Assembly (NCBI GenBank): GCA_903892515.1
Contig: CAITIS010000142.1
Coordinates: 1 to 35,601, forward strand
Source of the DNA: an uncultured Planctomycetota bacterium
GTDB lineage: Bacteria > Planctomycetota > Phycisphaerae > SM23-33
Length of the DNA stretch: 35,601 nucleotides
Direction: 5' to 3'
The translations under genes and the position numbers were made by a program. This document shows, one piece after another, positions 16,301-23,474 of the stretch. Numbering within the stretch: the first letter of the stretch is position 1; every line of letters starts with the position of its first letter. The notes beneath the pieces are model-generated. The model ran no database searches. It had not been told where the DNA came from and saw nothing but the letters and a program-made list of their open reading frames with translations.

Positions 16301-16871
16301 CGATGGCGTGCTGCAGGGCAGTCTGCTGATTGATGAAGCGGCGTTCATTCAGCGTTTTCCGTCGCAGGCCGGGTATCGCATGCTGCTGCTGAAGTTGCCG
16401 GCAGGCGCGCCGCTGCCGCCGCTGCTGGGACGTTACGGTCCTGAGGTGGTGGCCACGAGCGACAGGCTGGCGCAACTGCACGAGGTCGAAAACACGTACC
16501 TTTCCATCTTTGGCCTGCTGGGCGGCCTGGCGCTGGTGCTGGGTGCTGGCGGCGTGGGCATCGTGCTGTTGCGGAACGTGCTGGAGCGGCGCGGCGAGTT
16601 GGCGCTGCTGCAGGCGGTGGGTTTCTCGCGCCGACGGCTGATCGGCATGGTGGCGCGCGAGCACGCTGGCTTGCTTTTTGCCGGGCTGCTGGCGGGCGTC
16701 GTATCGGCGTTCATTGCGCTTATGCCGCTGCGGGAAACGACCGGCCTGGGCGCGTGGACGACGATTGGCCTGACCGGCGCAGGCATTCTGCTGGTGGGTC
16801 TGGCGTGCGTGTACCTAGCCGCCCGGTGGGCGCTGGCGGGCGAGCTCTTGTCGGCGCTGCGCAGGGAGTAG
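13347..16871 (+). CDS. FtsX/LolE-type ABC permease, large, with in-frame repeat insertions
   Basis: 1174 residues. The N-terminus has one membrane segment (AVAAACALTASILIGGLLLG), followed by a large extracytoplasmic domain to about residue 520. Then comes an FtsX domain with several helices (GLFLGLSVFLIVSALLLASL, then GGALLGLAGGAGYALLLVW), further membrane segments near 610-720, a second extracytoplasmic part, and a C-terminal FtsX domain from about residue 1055 (GGLALVLGAGGVGIVLLRNV, then LALLQAVGFSRRRLIGMV). Two FtsX domains in one chain suggest it works with the overlapping upstream ATPase as a complete mechanotransmission-type transporter. Residues ~810-835 and ~885-945 are low-complexity and translated from REP-B palindromes, with WSSQTTG.TMPP appearing twice. 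These lie in the second extracytoplasmic part, where insertions are likely tolerated. The substrate is unknown. Confidence 0.9.
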   Translation: MRPLPLTARALRHYFTSHLAVAAACALTASILIGGLLLGSSMRESLRRIARRNLGEIRQIVQTGQRLVSADLAGPGAGGAALLVLSGQATSASTSAAASPGANSATVNGLAPAASNHVQVIGVDERFWQLFPAPAQAIPDGSVILNAPLAEQLAVRVGDDILLKVPVPSALPKDLVLALEDRQQLSFRLRVAQVIGPDEFGYFNQSLTQLPAQNAFVSRDWLSRQLGQSGKANTFAFADSDSENWLDPSLDDLGLSLERVNGLTGPFQLSTDSVFFPPATAQRLQSLQLPGEPARQEILTYFVNEIRHGQRSAPYSFVTASDAPASVVDAGYATSPPATAPAASDPLPMPPSDNQIVLTDWLADDIDARVGDEIELTYFVLGPSRKLEERSSRFTVSAIVPLAQHADPALMPSFPGISDAVSCRDWKSGLPIDTTRIRPKDEAYWNEHRGTPKAYLTLRAGRAMWGTVYGSTTAIRYYPPVDATGSAEQFSADLLESLSPADFGFTSRDYDDGAATGGSKAGEFAGLFLGLSVFLIVSALLLASLVVSFSLRSRAGQIGLLRALGWSRGNVRAALMREFSVSIVGGALLGLAGGAGYALLLVWGLRTIWRGAVHTGDIVFAVQPIWLAVGVLITCALCWGLCWLIVLALVRKSPHSLLAGQEEMPRLNAGRWSMRLAILLAAAALIGPEFAGNTLDSQVAWFGRGVVVLLLFLLVELARLRRAAGKPSRAPQRVPMTAARRPGRSFAIVAMMACGCFLTFTVAGSRQEALSGQAKVQATGGFTYMATLAVPLLSDPAGAGPTQQAGLTTAPASAATSRAWSSQTTGMTMPPGDVLPLRVLSGDDASCLNIGKVLRPQVLGVRPELLKQTKFAIKQSLDPAQGWDVLRVPHGHANSVTMPPTAGTTSTAGVAASRTWSSQTTGVTMPPNPVARPPAPEIMPPNAAVPAIVDETTLEWGLQGKLGMELIYVDEMGRTFPIRIAAVMADGVLQGSLLIDEAAFIQRFPSQAGYRMLLLKLPAGAPLPPLLGRYGPEVVATSDRLAQLHEVENTYLSIFGLLGGLALVLGAGGVGIVLLRNVLERRGELALLQAVGFSRRRLIGMVAREHAGLLFAGLLAGVVSAFIALMPLRETTGLGAWTTIGLTGAGILLVGLACVYLAARWALAGELLSALRRE
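15802..15833. repeat. REP-B variant inside the permease gene
   Basis: CATGGTCATCCC-AAACGAC-GGGAATGACCATG with one bulge. Read in frame as SSQTTGMTMPP. Confidence 0.8.
16014..16125 (-). repeat. Two REP-B palindromes inside the permease gene
   Basis: 16014-16040 is CATGGTCACGC-GAACA-GCGTGACCATG followed by CCAC. 16090-16121 is CATGGTCATCCC...GGGAGTGACCATG followed by CCAC. On the minus strand both hairpins carry GTGG at the foot. The second matches the copy at 15802 almost base for base and is read in the same frame (WSSQTTGVTMPP). Confidence 0.87.
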
Positions 16872-16935
16872 CGTGGCGCGCCATGGCGTGTGAACAGTTG
16901 TGAGAAGTCGTAACGTCACGCTTGCGGAACGGTCT

Positions 16936-17022
16936 GGTGCCGCCCCTTCGGGGCTCATATGTATGTCGATCCAATCCGGGGGCTCACGCCCCCGGCTACA
17001 ATCGTTCCGGCCCTTCGGGCCT
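16936..17022 (-). repeat. REP-E element
   Basis: GGTGCCGCCCCTTCGGGGC, then the hairpin CCGGGGGCTCACGCCCCCGG followed by CTAC (16996-16999), then GGCCCTTCGGGCC. Same orientation as the right-hand copy at 6865-6957. Confidence 0.88.
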
Positions 17023-17056
17023 GCGGTCACTGTCTTTGGCGTGACCATGTCTGGAC

Positions 17057-17141
17057 CTCCCGTTTCCCGCTCCCCGCTTTCCGATTCCCGTGTCCCGCTC
17101 CACGTTTCCCGATTTCCGATTCCCGTTTCCCGATTCCCGCC
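17057..17141. repeat. Degenerate 7-bp tandem array (TTCCCGA/TTCCCGT)
   Basis: About twelve units near TTCCCGA, TTCCCGT or CTCCCCG, strongly strand-asymmetric with pyrimidines on the plus strand. Confidence 0.8.
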
Positions 17142-17184
17142 TCATAACTAGGAACTGCCTCGCAGCGCAGATAAGATTCCCACA

Positions 17185-18780
17185 ATGGCCAAAGAACCTG
17201 ACAGCAGTACCAAGACCGTCGCCGTGATCGACTTCGGCAGCAATTCCGTGCGGATGGTCGTAGCCCAGGTGCCCGCCAAGGGGCCCGTCGAAGTGCTGGA
17301 GCGCGTGCAGCGCCCGGCCCAGCTCGGACACGACACGTTTTCCACCGGCCGGCTCAGCCGACCCACCATGAACGGCGTGCTGGCCGTGCTGCGCGATTAC
17401 CGCCGCATCATGGAGTCCTACAGCGTCCAGCTCATTCGGGCGGTGGCCACCAGTTCCGTCCGCGAGGCCGCCAACTCCGATGCCTTCCTCGACCGGCTCG
17501 AAACCGCCATCGGCCTGGACGTCGAGGTCATCGACACATCCGAGGAAAGCCGCCTGACCGTCTCGGCCGTGCTGGACTCGCTGGGCCGATCCACCGACAT
17601 TCGCAACCAGGACACGCTCATCGTCGAGATGGGCGGCGGCAGCGCCCTGCTCACCATCCTGCACCGCGGCAAGATCACCGGCAGCGAGAGCTATCGCATG
17701 GGGGCCATTCGCCTGCAAGAGGCCTTGCCCACCGCCCACGAAACGCCGCGTCGGGCGGCCGACATGCTCTCGCACCAGATCGAAACGATGGTCAACGGCA
17801 TCGCCCGGCTGCACCACCTCAAGAAGATCACCGCCTTGGTAGCCATCGGCGGCGACGCCCGCTTTGCCGCCCACCACGTGGGCAAGAACGTCGCGGGCCG
17901 AAAGGATTTGTGGGCCGTCTCGCGCAAGGACCTGGCCGGGCTCATCGAGCGCTGCGCCAGCCACAGCACCGAGGAACTCAGCCGGCTGCACGGCCTGCCC
18001 TTTACCGACGCCCAGACGCTCACCCCGGCCCTGTTGGGGTATTGCGCCCTGCTCAAGGCCACGCAGGCGCGGAAGATGATCGTCTCGCCCGTGTCCATGC
18101 GCGACGGGCTCATCATGGACGTGGCCCGCATCCTGCACGGCCAGCAGGACTTGAACCTCAACGAGAGCATCCTGGCCTCAGCCAGAAGCCTGGGCGAGAA
18201 GTACAACTACGATGCCGCCCACGCCAAGCACGTGGTCGAGCTGTCGCTGGCGCTTTTTGACGCCCTGCGCGGCGAGCATGGCCTGACCGCCCATCACCGG
18301 CTGCTGCTGGAGGTGGCGGGCATCCTGCACGAGGTGGGCGGCTTTGTCAGCAACCGCTCGCACCACAAGCACAGCTTTTACCTCATCAACAACAGCGTGA
18401 TCTACGGCCTGCGGCGCGACGACGTGACGCTGGTGGCGCACATCGCCCGCTACCACCGGCGCAGCATTCCGCGCAGCACGCACCTGGAATACGTGGCCTT
18501 GTCGCGGGAAAACCGCATGGTCATCAACAAGCTGGCCGCCCTGTTGCGAGTGGCCGACGCCCTGGACCGCGGTCACAGCCAGCAGGTGCGCGACATCCAG
18601 ATCGAACGCCAGGGCGAGGAAGTCATTGTTTACGTGCCCGGCGTCAGTGATCTGGCGCTGGAGCGGCAGGCGCTGTCGGCCAAGGGCGACCTGTTTGAAG
18701 AGACGTACGGTTTGACAATTCGCCTGGAAGAGGCCGGAGCGCCCACCGCGCCGGCCCGCCGCGCCGAGGCCATGGAATGA
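17185..18780 (+). CDS. ppx: Exopolyphosphatase / guanosine pentaphosphate phosphohydrolase, Ppx/GppA family, with HD domain
   Basis: 531 residues. Ppx/GppA enzymes release phosphate from polyphosphate ends or convert pppGpp to ppGpp. The actin-like ATPase fold is shown by AVIDFGSNSVRMVV (residues ~13-26), RAVATSSVREAANS near 88, EESRLTVSAVL and the phosphate-binding VEMGGGSALL near 153. The C-terminal half is an HD-type helical domain as in Ppx and GppA, with HAKHVVELSLALFDAL, LEVAGILHEVGGFV and HHKHSFYLI supplying histidines for metal. Its stop overlaps the ATG of ppk1 in ATGA, so synthesis and breakdown of polyphosphate are translationally coupled. ATG 17185 is used; no strong Shine-Dalgarno is visible. 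Ppx and GppA cannot be distinguished by eye. Confidence 0.93.
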   Translation: MAKEPDSSTKTVAVIDFGSNSVRMVVAQVPAKGPVEVLERVQRPAQLGHDTFSTGRLSRPTMNGVLAVLRDYRRIMESYSVQLIRAVATSSVREAANSDAFLDRLETAIGLDVEVIDTSEESRLTVSAVLDSLGRSTDIRNQDTLIVEMGGGSALLTILHRGKITGSESYRMGAIRLQEALPTAHETPRRAADMLSHQIETMVNGIARLHHLKKITALVAIGGDARFAAHHVGKNVAGRKDLWAVSRKDLAGLIERCASHSTEELSRLHGLPFTDAQTLTPALLGYCALLKATQARKMIVSPVSMRDGLIMDVARILHGQQDLNLNESILASARSLGEKYNYDAAHAKHVVELSLALFDALRGEHGLTAHHRLLLEVAGILHEVGGFVSNRSHHKHSFYLINNSVIYGLRRDDVTLVAHIARYHRRSIPRSTHLEYVALSRENRMVINKLAALLRVADALDRGHSQQVRDIQIERQGEEVIVYVPGVSDLALERQALSAKGDLFEETYGLTIRLEEAGAPTAPARRAEAME

Positions 18781-20927
18781 GCAAGTCCAAGTTGAAATCT
18801 AAATCGAAATCCAAGTCCAAGAGCAAGAAGCTCAAGAGCCCCGAGCTGTTCATCAACCGCGAGCTGTCGTGGCTGGAATTCAACGACCGCGTGCGGCAAG
18901 AGGGCATGCGTGCCGACGTGCCGCTGCTGGAGCGGCTGAAGTTCCTGGCCATTGTCAGTTCCAACCTGGACGAGTTCTTCCAGATTCGCGTGGCGGGCTT
19001 GAAGCAGGCAGCGCTGGCCGGGTCCAAGCAGCGCGACGTCAGCGGCCTGGCGCCGCGGCAGCAGCTCACGGCCATCAGCCAGCGGGTCCATCGCATGATG
19101 GCCCAGCAGTCCGAGGGCATCGAGGAGGTGCTGACGCTGCTGGACGGCGAGGGCATGCACCTGGTCAAGGGTTCGGAACTGTCGCTGGCGCAGGTTAACT
19201 TCGTGCGCGACTTCTTTCACCGGGAGATTCTGCCGGTGCTCACGCCGCTTTCGGCCGGGGAGTTGCATCCCTTCCCGTTGCTGCCGGGGCTGCGGCTGAA
19301 CGTGGCTGCGGCGCTGCGGGCGCCGAACGCCCCGGCCAGTGAAGAGCGAAAGATCGTCGTGGTGCCGCTGCCGGGCCTGCTGCCGCGTTTCATCACGCTG
19401 CCGGCGCAGAAGGGGCTGTGTTTGACGCCGCTGGAGGATGTGGTGCAGGCCAATATCGGCGAACTCTTCCCCGGCCAGGAGGTGCTGGCGACGGCATTGT
19501 TCCGGCTGACGCGCGACGGCGATGTGGCCGTGGGCGACGACGAGGTCGAGGACTTGCTCCAGGCCGTCGAAGAGGCGGTGCGGACGCGACGGCGACGCGC
19601 GGTGGTGCGCGTGGAAGTCTCTGCCCGGTGCAGCCGCGTGCTGCGCGACTGGCTGAAGCGGCAGTTCGAGGTCGGCGAAGAGGAAATCTACGAAATCGCC
19701 GGGCTGCTGGACGGGGCCTCGCTGATGGAGATCGTCAGCCGTCCCGGCCAGGAGAACCTGCGCGACAAGGAGTGGCGGCCCCAGCGGCCCAAGGACCTCC
19801 GCGACGACCAGGACATCTGGCAGACCCTGCGCGACCGCGACGTGCTGCTGGTGCATCCGTACGAGTCCTTTGAGCCGGTCATCGACCTGCTCATGACGGC
19901 CGCCACCGACCCGGCCGTTCTGGCCATCAAGCAGACGCTGTATCGCACCAGTGGCGAATCGCCCATCATCGGCGCCCTGGCCACCGCGGCTGAGGCCGGT
20001 AAGCAGGTGACGGTGCTGGTGGAGTTGCGGGCCCGCTTCGATGAAGCCAAGAACGTGCTGTGGGCGCGGCGCCTGGAAGACGCCGGCTGCGATGTTATTT
20101 ACGGCATCGCCGGGTACAAGACGCACGCCAAGGCGCTGCTGATCGTCCGCCGCGAGCCGCACGGCATCCGCCGGTACGTTCATCTGGGCACGGGCAATTA
20201 CAACGACCGCACCGCCCGGCTGTACAGCGACATCGCGGTCATGACCGCCAACCGCGAGATCGCCGGCGACGTCTCGGCATTTTTCAACCTGCTGACGGGG
20301 TATTCCTCGCCGGTGGGGTGGGCTCGGCTGTCGGTCTCGCCGACCGGCATGCGCCGCCGCTTGCAGGAGATGATCGATCGCGAGATCCTGTGCTCGACCA
20401 AAGAGCAGCCCGGCCTGATCCTGGCCAAGATGAACTCGCTGCAGGATGAGGGCATGATCCAGGCGCTGTATCGGGCCAGCCAGGCCGGCGTGAAGGTCAG
20501 GCTCAACGTCCGGGGCATCTGCTGCCTCCGGCCTGGCGTGCCGGGGGTGTCGGAGAACATCGCGGTCACCTCGATCATCGACCGCTACCTGGAACACGCC
20601 CGCATCTTTTACTTCCAGAACGCCGGGCACGAAGAAATCTACATGGGCAGCGCCGACTGGATGATGCGCAACCTCGACCGGCGGGTGGAGACGCTGTTTC
20701 CCGTGCTGGAAGAGCGAACGCGGGCCCGGCTCATCGAGATCCTGCACATCTACTTCGCCGACAACGTCAAGAGCTGGCGCTTGCGCAGCGACGGGGAATA
20801 CGAGCCGGTGCGGCAACAGGGCAAGCCCGTCCGCGCGCAGGAGTGGCTGCACAGACGCACGGTGCAATCGGCCGGGGCGGGCGGCCCACCCATGGAGTTT
20901 CGCCCCTTGCGCCGCGGCAAGCGATAG
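18777..20927 (+). CDS. ppk: Polyphosphate kinase 1 with Lys/Ser-rich N-terminus
   Basis: 716 residues, close to the usual ~690-720. Ppk1 reversibly transfers the gamma phosphate of ATP onto polyphosphate. N domain: FINRELSWLEFNDRV, SSNLDEFFQIRVAGL. Head domain and two phospholipase-D-like catalytic domains follow. His450 in YKTHAKALLI corresponds to the phosphorylated E. coli His435, and His469 in VHLGTGNYND to E. coli His454. DIAVMTANREI and the RCSTKEQ-like LCSTKEQPGLIL segment are also present. The first 21 residues are an unusual run of Lys-Ser dipeptides with 10 lysines, encoded by near-repeated AAATCN/AAGTCC codons, preceding the normal domain start. This basic tail could bind the polyanionic product, but that is inference. 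Co-transcribed with ppx, overlapping by 4 bases. Confidence 0.96.
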   Translation: MSKSKLKSKSKSKSKSKKLKSPELFINRELSWLEFNDRVRQEGMRADVPLLERLKFLAIVSSNLDEFFQIRVAGLKQAALAGSKQRDVSGLAPRQQLTAISQRVHRMMAQQSEGIEEVLTLLDGEGMHLVKGSELSLAQVNFVRDFFHREILPVLTPLSAGELHPFPLLPGLRLNVAAALRAPNAPASEERKIVVVPLPGLLPRFITLPAQKGLCLTPLEDVVQANIGELFPGQEVLATALFRLTRDGDVAVGDDEVEDLLQAVEEAVRTRRRRAVVRVEVSARCSRVLRDWLKRQFEVGEEEIYEIAGLLDGASLMEIVSRPGQENLRDKEWRPQRPKDLRDDQDIWQTLRDRDVLLVHPYESFEPVIDLLMTAATDPAVLAIKQTLYRTSGESPIIGALATAAEAGKQVTVLVELRARFDEAKNVLWARRLEDAGCDVIYGIAGYKTHAKALLIVRREPHGIRRYVHLGTGNYNDRTARLYSDIAVMTANREIAGDVSAFFNLLTGYSSPVGWARLSVSPTGMRRRLQEMIDREILCSTKEQPGLILAKMNSLQDEGMIQALYRASQAGVKVRLNVRGICCLRPGVPGVSENIAVTSIIDRYLEHARIFYFQNAGHEEIYMGSADWMMRNLDRRVETLFPVLEERTRARLIEILHIYFADNVKSWRLRSDGEYEPVRQQGKPVRAQEWLHRRTVQSAGAGGPPMEFRPLRRGKR

Positions 20928-20943
20928 AGCCGGGCAACCACAT

Positions 20944-21128
20944 GCCAGATATCAGGCACGACACAGATAGATATTAGATATCAGTAACGACAAGCCTGCG
21001 AATCACAACGCGTCTTTCCTGATATCTAATATCGAATATCTGATACCACCAGATGCCAAGAACAGCAAGCACTGCGCAGCAGAACCTGTCTTCCTAGATA
21101 TCTAATATCCGATATCTAGTACCTAGTA
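20944..21128. repeat. AT-rich array of ATATCTAATATC-type palindromic words
   Basis: Words such as GATATCTAATATC, CGAATATCTGATACC and CCGATATCTAGTACC recur three times with ~50-60 bp spacing (near 20945-20990, 21019-21050 and 21095-21128). The block is much richer in A+T than its surroundings and fills the space between the convergent ppk and CBM48 genes. No T-tract hairpin typical of an intrinsic terminator is seen. Confidence 0.75.
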
Positions 21129-21404
21129 TTACTTGACGACTGCCACCGAGTTCAGCGAGCCGAAGGCGTTGACTGCCACGTTGGTCACGTCGGGGTCAGG
21201 GATCCAGTTGCCGTCGAGGATGAACTTGTACTCGTGTTGGCCAGGGGTGACTTCCAGCGTGGCGGCGTAGCAGCCGTCCTTCTGCTTCTTCATCGGCTCA
21301 GGCTTCCAGCCATTCCAATCGCCGGCGACCGCGACCTTGCCAGTCTTGCCGTTGGCGCTGATCTTGAACGACACGGTGCCCTTCTTGCGTCCTATCTCAT
21401 ACAT
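21129..21404 (-). CDS. Small stand-alone glycogen-binding (CBM48/AMPK-type) protein
   Basis: 91 residues, essentially one early-set beta-sandwich. The pattern VAVAGDWNGWKPEPMKK, a DGCYAATLEV strand, PGQHEYKFILDGNWIPDP and a final Asn-rich NVAVNAFGSLNSV match the CBM48 / AMPK-beta glycogen-binding module, with its conserved Trp residues and the FxxDGxWxxDP signature. Such modules normally precede a catalytic domain or bind a kinase; here nothing is attached. ATG 21404 is chosen over the upstream in-frame ATG at 21443 because AAAGGGA lies at a proper distance. A role in glycogen or other alpha-glucan binding is inferred. Confidence 0.85.
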   Translation of the reverse strand: MYEIGRKKGTVSFKISANGKTGKVAVAGDWNGWKPEPMKKQKDGCYAATLEVTPGQHEYKFILDGNWIPDPDVTNVAVNAFGSLNSVAVVK

Positions 21405-21764
21405 TGCAGGTCCCTTTCCATGGTTCGAACGAAGCTGTCGCATTGTATTGCGCCGGCCGGCGCAATGCTATTTCCTGCCGAGCCGAAATGGAATCTTCAC
21501 GTGCCGAATCCGGGGCCGGGGAATTTCCTAGGCCGCGCTCATGCAACGGCGCAAGCACATGCAGTCCAGCATGAAGCGACGGAAATAGTCGGCACCATCA
21601 GGTATGCAGCGGCAATCAGGTTGCCTTGACGCCAAGACGTGCGTCCCTTACGCCCTGGTCGTGATAGAGTATCATGAGACACATGCAGGAGGCTTTCGAG
21701 GTTGGCGGCATGAAGTCCGCGAGTCCACGAATTCACGGATTCACGAGTTAACGAATAGACGAAC
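21405..21764. other. Divergent intergenic region, CBM48 gene to glycosyltransferase
   Basis: Both flanking genes should be transcribed outward from here. I could not assign promoters with confidence. The only structure is a 9-bp degenerate array at 21717-21764. Confidence 0.6.
21717..21764. repeat. Degenerate ~9-bp array (TTCACGAGT)
   Basis: Five or six units such as AGTCCACGA, ATTCACGGA, TTCACGAGT and TAACGAATA. The array runs right up to the ATG of the glycosyltransferase at 21765. Confidence 0.7.
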
Positions 21765-23051
21765 ATGAATATCGTCCAACTGGTTCCGGGTGTCGGCGGG
21801 TCGTTCTACTGCGAGAACTGCCTGCGCGACCACGCGCTGGCGCGGGCCCTCTTGCAGGCGGGCGAGCAGGTCAGCCTCGTGCCGCTGTACTTGCCGGTAG
21901 TCGCCGACGAGCCGGGCGCCGTCCGCAACAGGCCCATCTTCTTTGGCGGCATCAACGTGTATCTCTCCGAGCGGTTTGGCTTCTTGCGCCACCTGCCGCG
22001 GGTGGTACGCGACTTCCTCGACTCGCCGGCCCTGCTCAAAAGAGTTTCAGCCCTGGCGGGCATGACCTCGGCCAACGACCTGGCCAAGGCCACCATCTCG
22101 ATGCTCATGGGCGAGCATGGCCGGCAGCGCCGCGAATTGGAGCGGCTGATCGAGTATCTCACGGCGCACGACCGGCCCGACGTGGTGATCCTCTCCAACG
22201 CGCTGCTGGTGGGCATGACGCGCCGGATCAAAAAAGCCCTGGGGGTACCCGTGCTGTGCCTGCTGCAGGACGAGGATATCTTTCTGGACAGCCTGCCCGA
22301 GGCCAAACGCGAGCTGGCCAATCAGATACTTTCCGAGCGGGCCCAGGAAGTGGACGCCTTCCTGGCCGTCAGCGAGTACTGCCGCTCGTACAGCATCGAC
22401 CGCTTCGGCCTGGACGGCGAAAAGGTGCACGTGGTGCCTATCGGCCTGCGGCTGGAGGAGTACCAGCTGTCCTTCCCGGTCGAGACGCCGGTCATTGGAT
22501 ACATGGAGCGGCTGTGCCCTGACAAGGGCCTGGACGTGCTGATTGAGGCGTTCATCCTGCTGACCCAGCGGCCGATGTGCCAGAACGCCCAACTCTGGAT
22601 CACCGGCGGCCAGACCACCGGCGACGAAGCCTTCATTGCCCATCAGCACGCCCGGCTGGACGACTGGCACCTGGCTGGCCAGGTGCGTTGGCTGGAAAAC
22701 CTGATGCGCGAAGATCGGCTGGAGTTCCTGCGCTCGCTGTCAGTGCTGTCGGTGCCGGCGCGGCACGCGGAAGCCTTCGGCTTGTACGCCGTAGAGGCCA
22801 TGGCCAGTGGCGTGCCGGTGGTCGAGCCGGCGCAGGGGGCCTTTCCTGAGATGATCCAGGCCACGGGCGGCGGGTTACTGTTTGCGCCCAACGACCCCAA
22901 GGATCTGGCCGACAAGTTGGAGAAGCTCGTGATCGACACTCCGGCCGCACTGCAAATGGGCCGGCAAGGCCGCCTGGCCGTCTTCCAGCACTTTGGCCTG
23001 GAGGGCATGGCCCAGCGCGTGCTGAGCATCTGCCGAGAGTTAGGGAAGTAG
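21765..23051 (+). CDS. GT4-type glycosyltransferase
   Basis: 428 residues, GT-B fold. It should transfer a sugar from a nucleotide donor to an unknown acceptor, probably in glycan or envelope synthesis in the cytoplasm. The N-terminal domain begins MNIVQLVPGVGGSFYCENCL, with the CxxC-like YCENCLRD segment often seen in planctomycete relatives. The C-terminal donor domain has IGYMERLCPDKGLDVLIEAF, the retaining-enzyme EX7E motif in EAFGLYAVEAMASGVPVVEP, and a GGGLLFAPNDPKDLADKLE segment. The start codon abuts a 9-bp tandem array, so no ordinary Shine-Dalgarno is visible. The gene is monocistronic as far as seen; its stop lies at a REP-A palindrome. Confidence 0.9.
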   Translation: MNIVQLVPGVGGSFYCENCLRDHALARALLQAGEQVSLVPLYLPVVADEPGAVRNRPIFFGGINVYLSERFGFLRHLPRVVRDFLDSPALLKRVSALAGMTSANDLAKATISMLMGEHGRQRRELERLIEYLTAHDRPDVVILSNALLVGMTRRIKKALGVPVLCLLQDEDIFLDSLPEAKRELANQILSERAQEVDAFLAVSEYCRSYSIDRFGLDGEKVHVVPIGLRLEEYQLSFPVETPVIGYMERLCPDKGLDVLIEAFILLTQRPMCQNAQLWITGGQTTGDEAFIAHQHARLDDWHLAGQVRWLENLMREDRLEFLRSLSVLSVPARHAEAFGLYAVEAMASGVPVVEPAQGAFPEMIQATGGGLLFAPNDPKDLADKLEKLVIDTPAALQMGRQGRLAVFQHFGLEGMAQRVLSICRELGK

Positions 23052-23089
23052 GGTCCGCAGGTTCTTCGCGAAGCGAAGGTTCTGCGGAC
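23048..23089 (+). repeat. REP-A palindrome at the glycosyltransferase stop codon
   Basis: GTAGGGTCCGCAGGTTCTTC pairs with GAAGGTTCTGCGGAC. The TAG inside GTAG is the stop codon of the upstream gene (23049-23051), so the element abuts or supplied the end of the reading frame. Confidence 0.88.
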
Positions 23090-23126
23090 GCGAGGCTAAA
23101 CTCAACTTTCCGTCCAACGGACGCGC

Positions 23127-23172
23127 GGGTGCCGCAGGGTGAGTCGCGTAGTCTTGCGGCTCTACCTATGCC
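23127..23172 (-). repeat. REP-H palindrome, copy 1
   Basis: GGGTGCCGCAGGGTGAGTCGC then TGCGGCTCTACCTATGCC. On the minus strand, GTAG (23162-23165) precedes the GAGCCGCAAG arm. Matches 25525-25568. Confidence 0.75.
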
Positions 23173-23223
23173 GGCTTGCCGGAGACGCACCGCTTGCTCC
23201 AGGGCAGTGGTGTCCCCCATCGC

Positions 23224-23249
23224 GTCCGCAGCAGAGCTGCGGACCCTAC
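23224..23249 (-). repeat. Short REP-A variant
   Basis: GTCCGCAGC-AGA-GCTGCGGAC followed by CCTAC. The outer part of the REP-A hairpin is kept and the CTTTCGC core is missing. A further half copy (CAGCTGCGGACCCTAC) is at 23551-23566. Confidence 0.8.
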
Positions 23250-23252
23250 CGC

Positions 23253-23474
23253 TTACATTCCGCAGCCGCAGCCACAGCCGCTCTTGTGGGCAGGCTTGCT
23301 CGATGGCTTGCTGGTGGCCTTGGCCGGTTTGCTGGCGGCTTTGCCACAACCGGCGCACGCGTTGCAGGCACAGGCGGCCTTGTGCGCGGGCGCAGCCGAC
23401 ATCTTCTGACCCTGCTGGCAACCCAGGACGACCAACATCGCGACACAGGCCGCTACGGCGAGAATCTTTCGCAT
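23253..23474 (-). CDS. Small cysteine-rich lipoprotein
   Basis: 73 residues, no family recognised. MRKILAVAACVAMLVVLGC is a lipoprotein signal with lipobox Cys19. The mature part is Ala/Lys/Ser-rich, with two Cys clusters: ACACNACAGCGK near residues 35-45 and the C-terminal GCGCGCGM. Nine cysteines after the lipidated one could bind metal or form disulfides; neither is proven. AAGGAGC lies just before ATG 23474, a strong ribosome site that supports translation and rules out the longer upstream frame through repeat DNA. Confidence 0.8.
   Translation of the reverse strand: MRKILAVAACVAMLVVLGCQQGQKMSAAPAHKAACACNACAGCGKAASKPAKATSKPSSKPAHKSGCGCGCGM

Larger units (their letters stand above)
16872..17184. 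other. Intergenic region, permease to ppx, made of repeats
   Basis: No gene seen. It holds one REP-E element (16936-17022), half of a REP-B arm (GGCGTGACCATG near 17038-17049) and a 7-bp pyrimidine-rich array (17057-17141) ending ~45 bp before the ppx start. Confidence 0.75.

Noticed and set aside
18630..20867. A 745-codon minus-strand frame opposite ppk
   Set aside because: Antisense shadow of Ppk1, whose motifs are complete on the plus strand.
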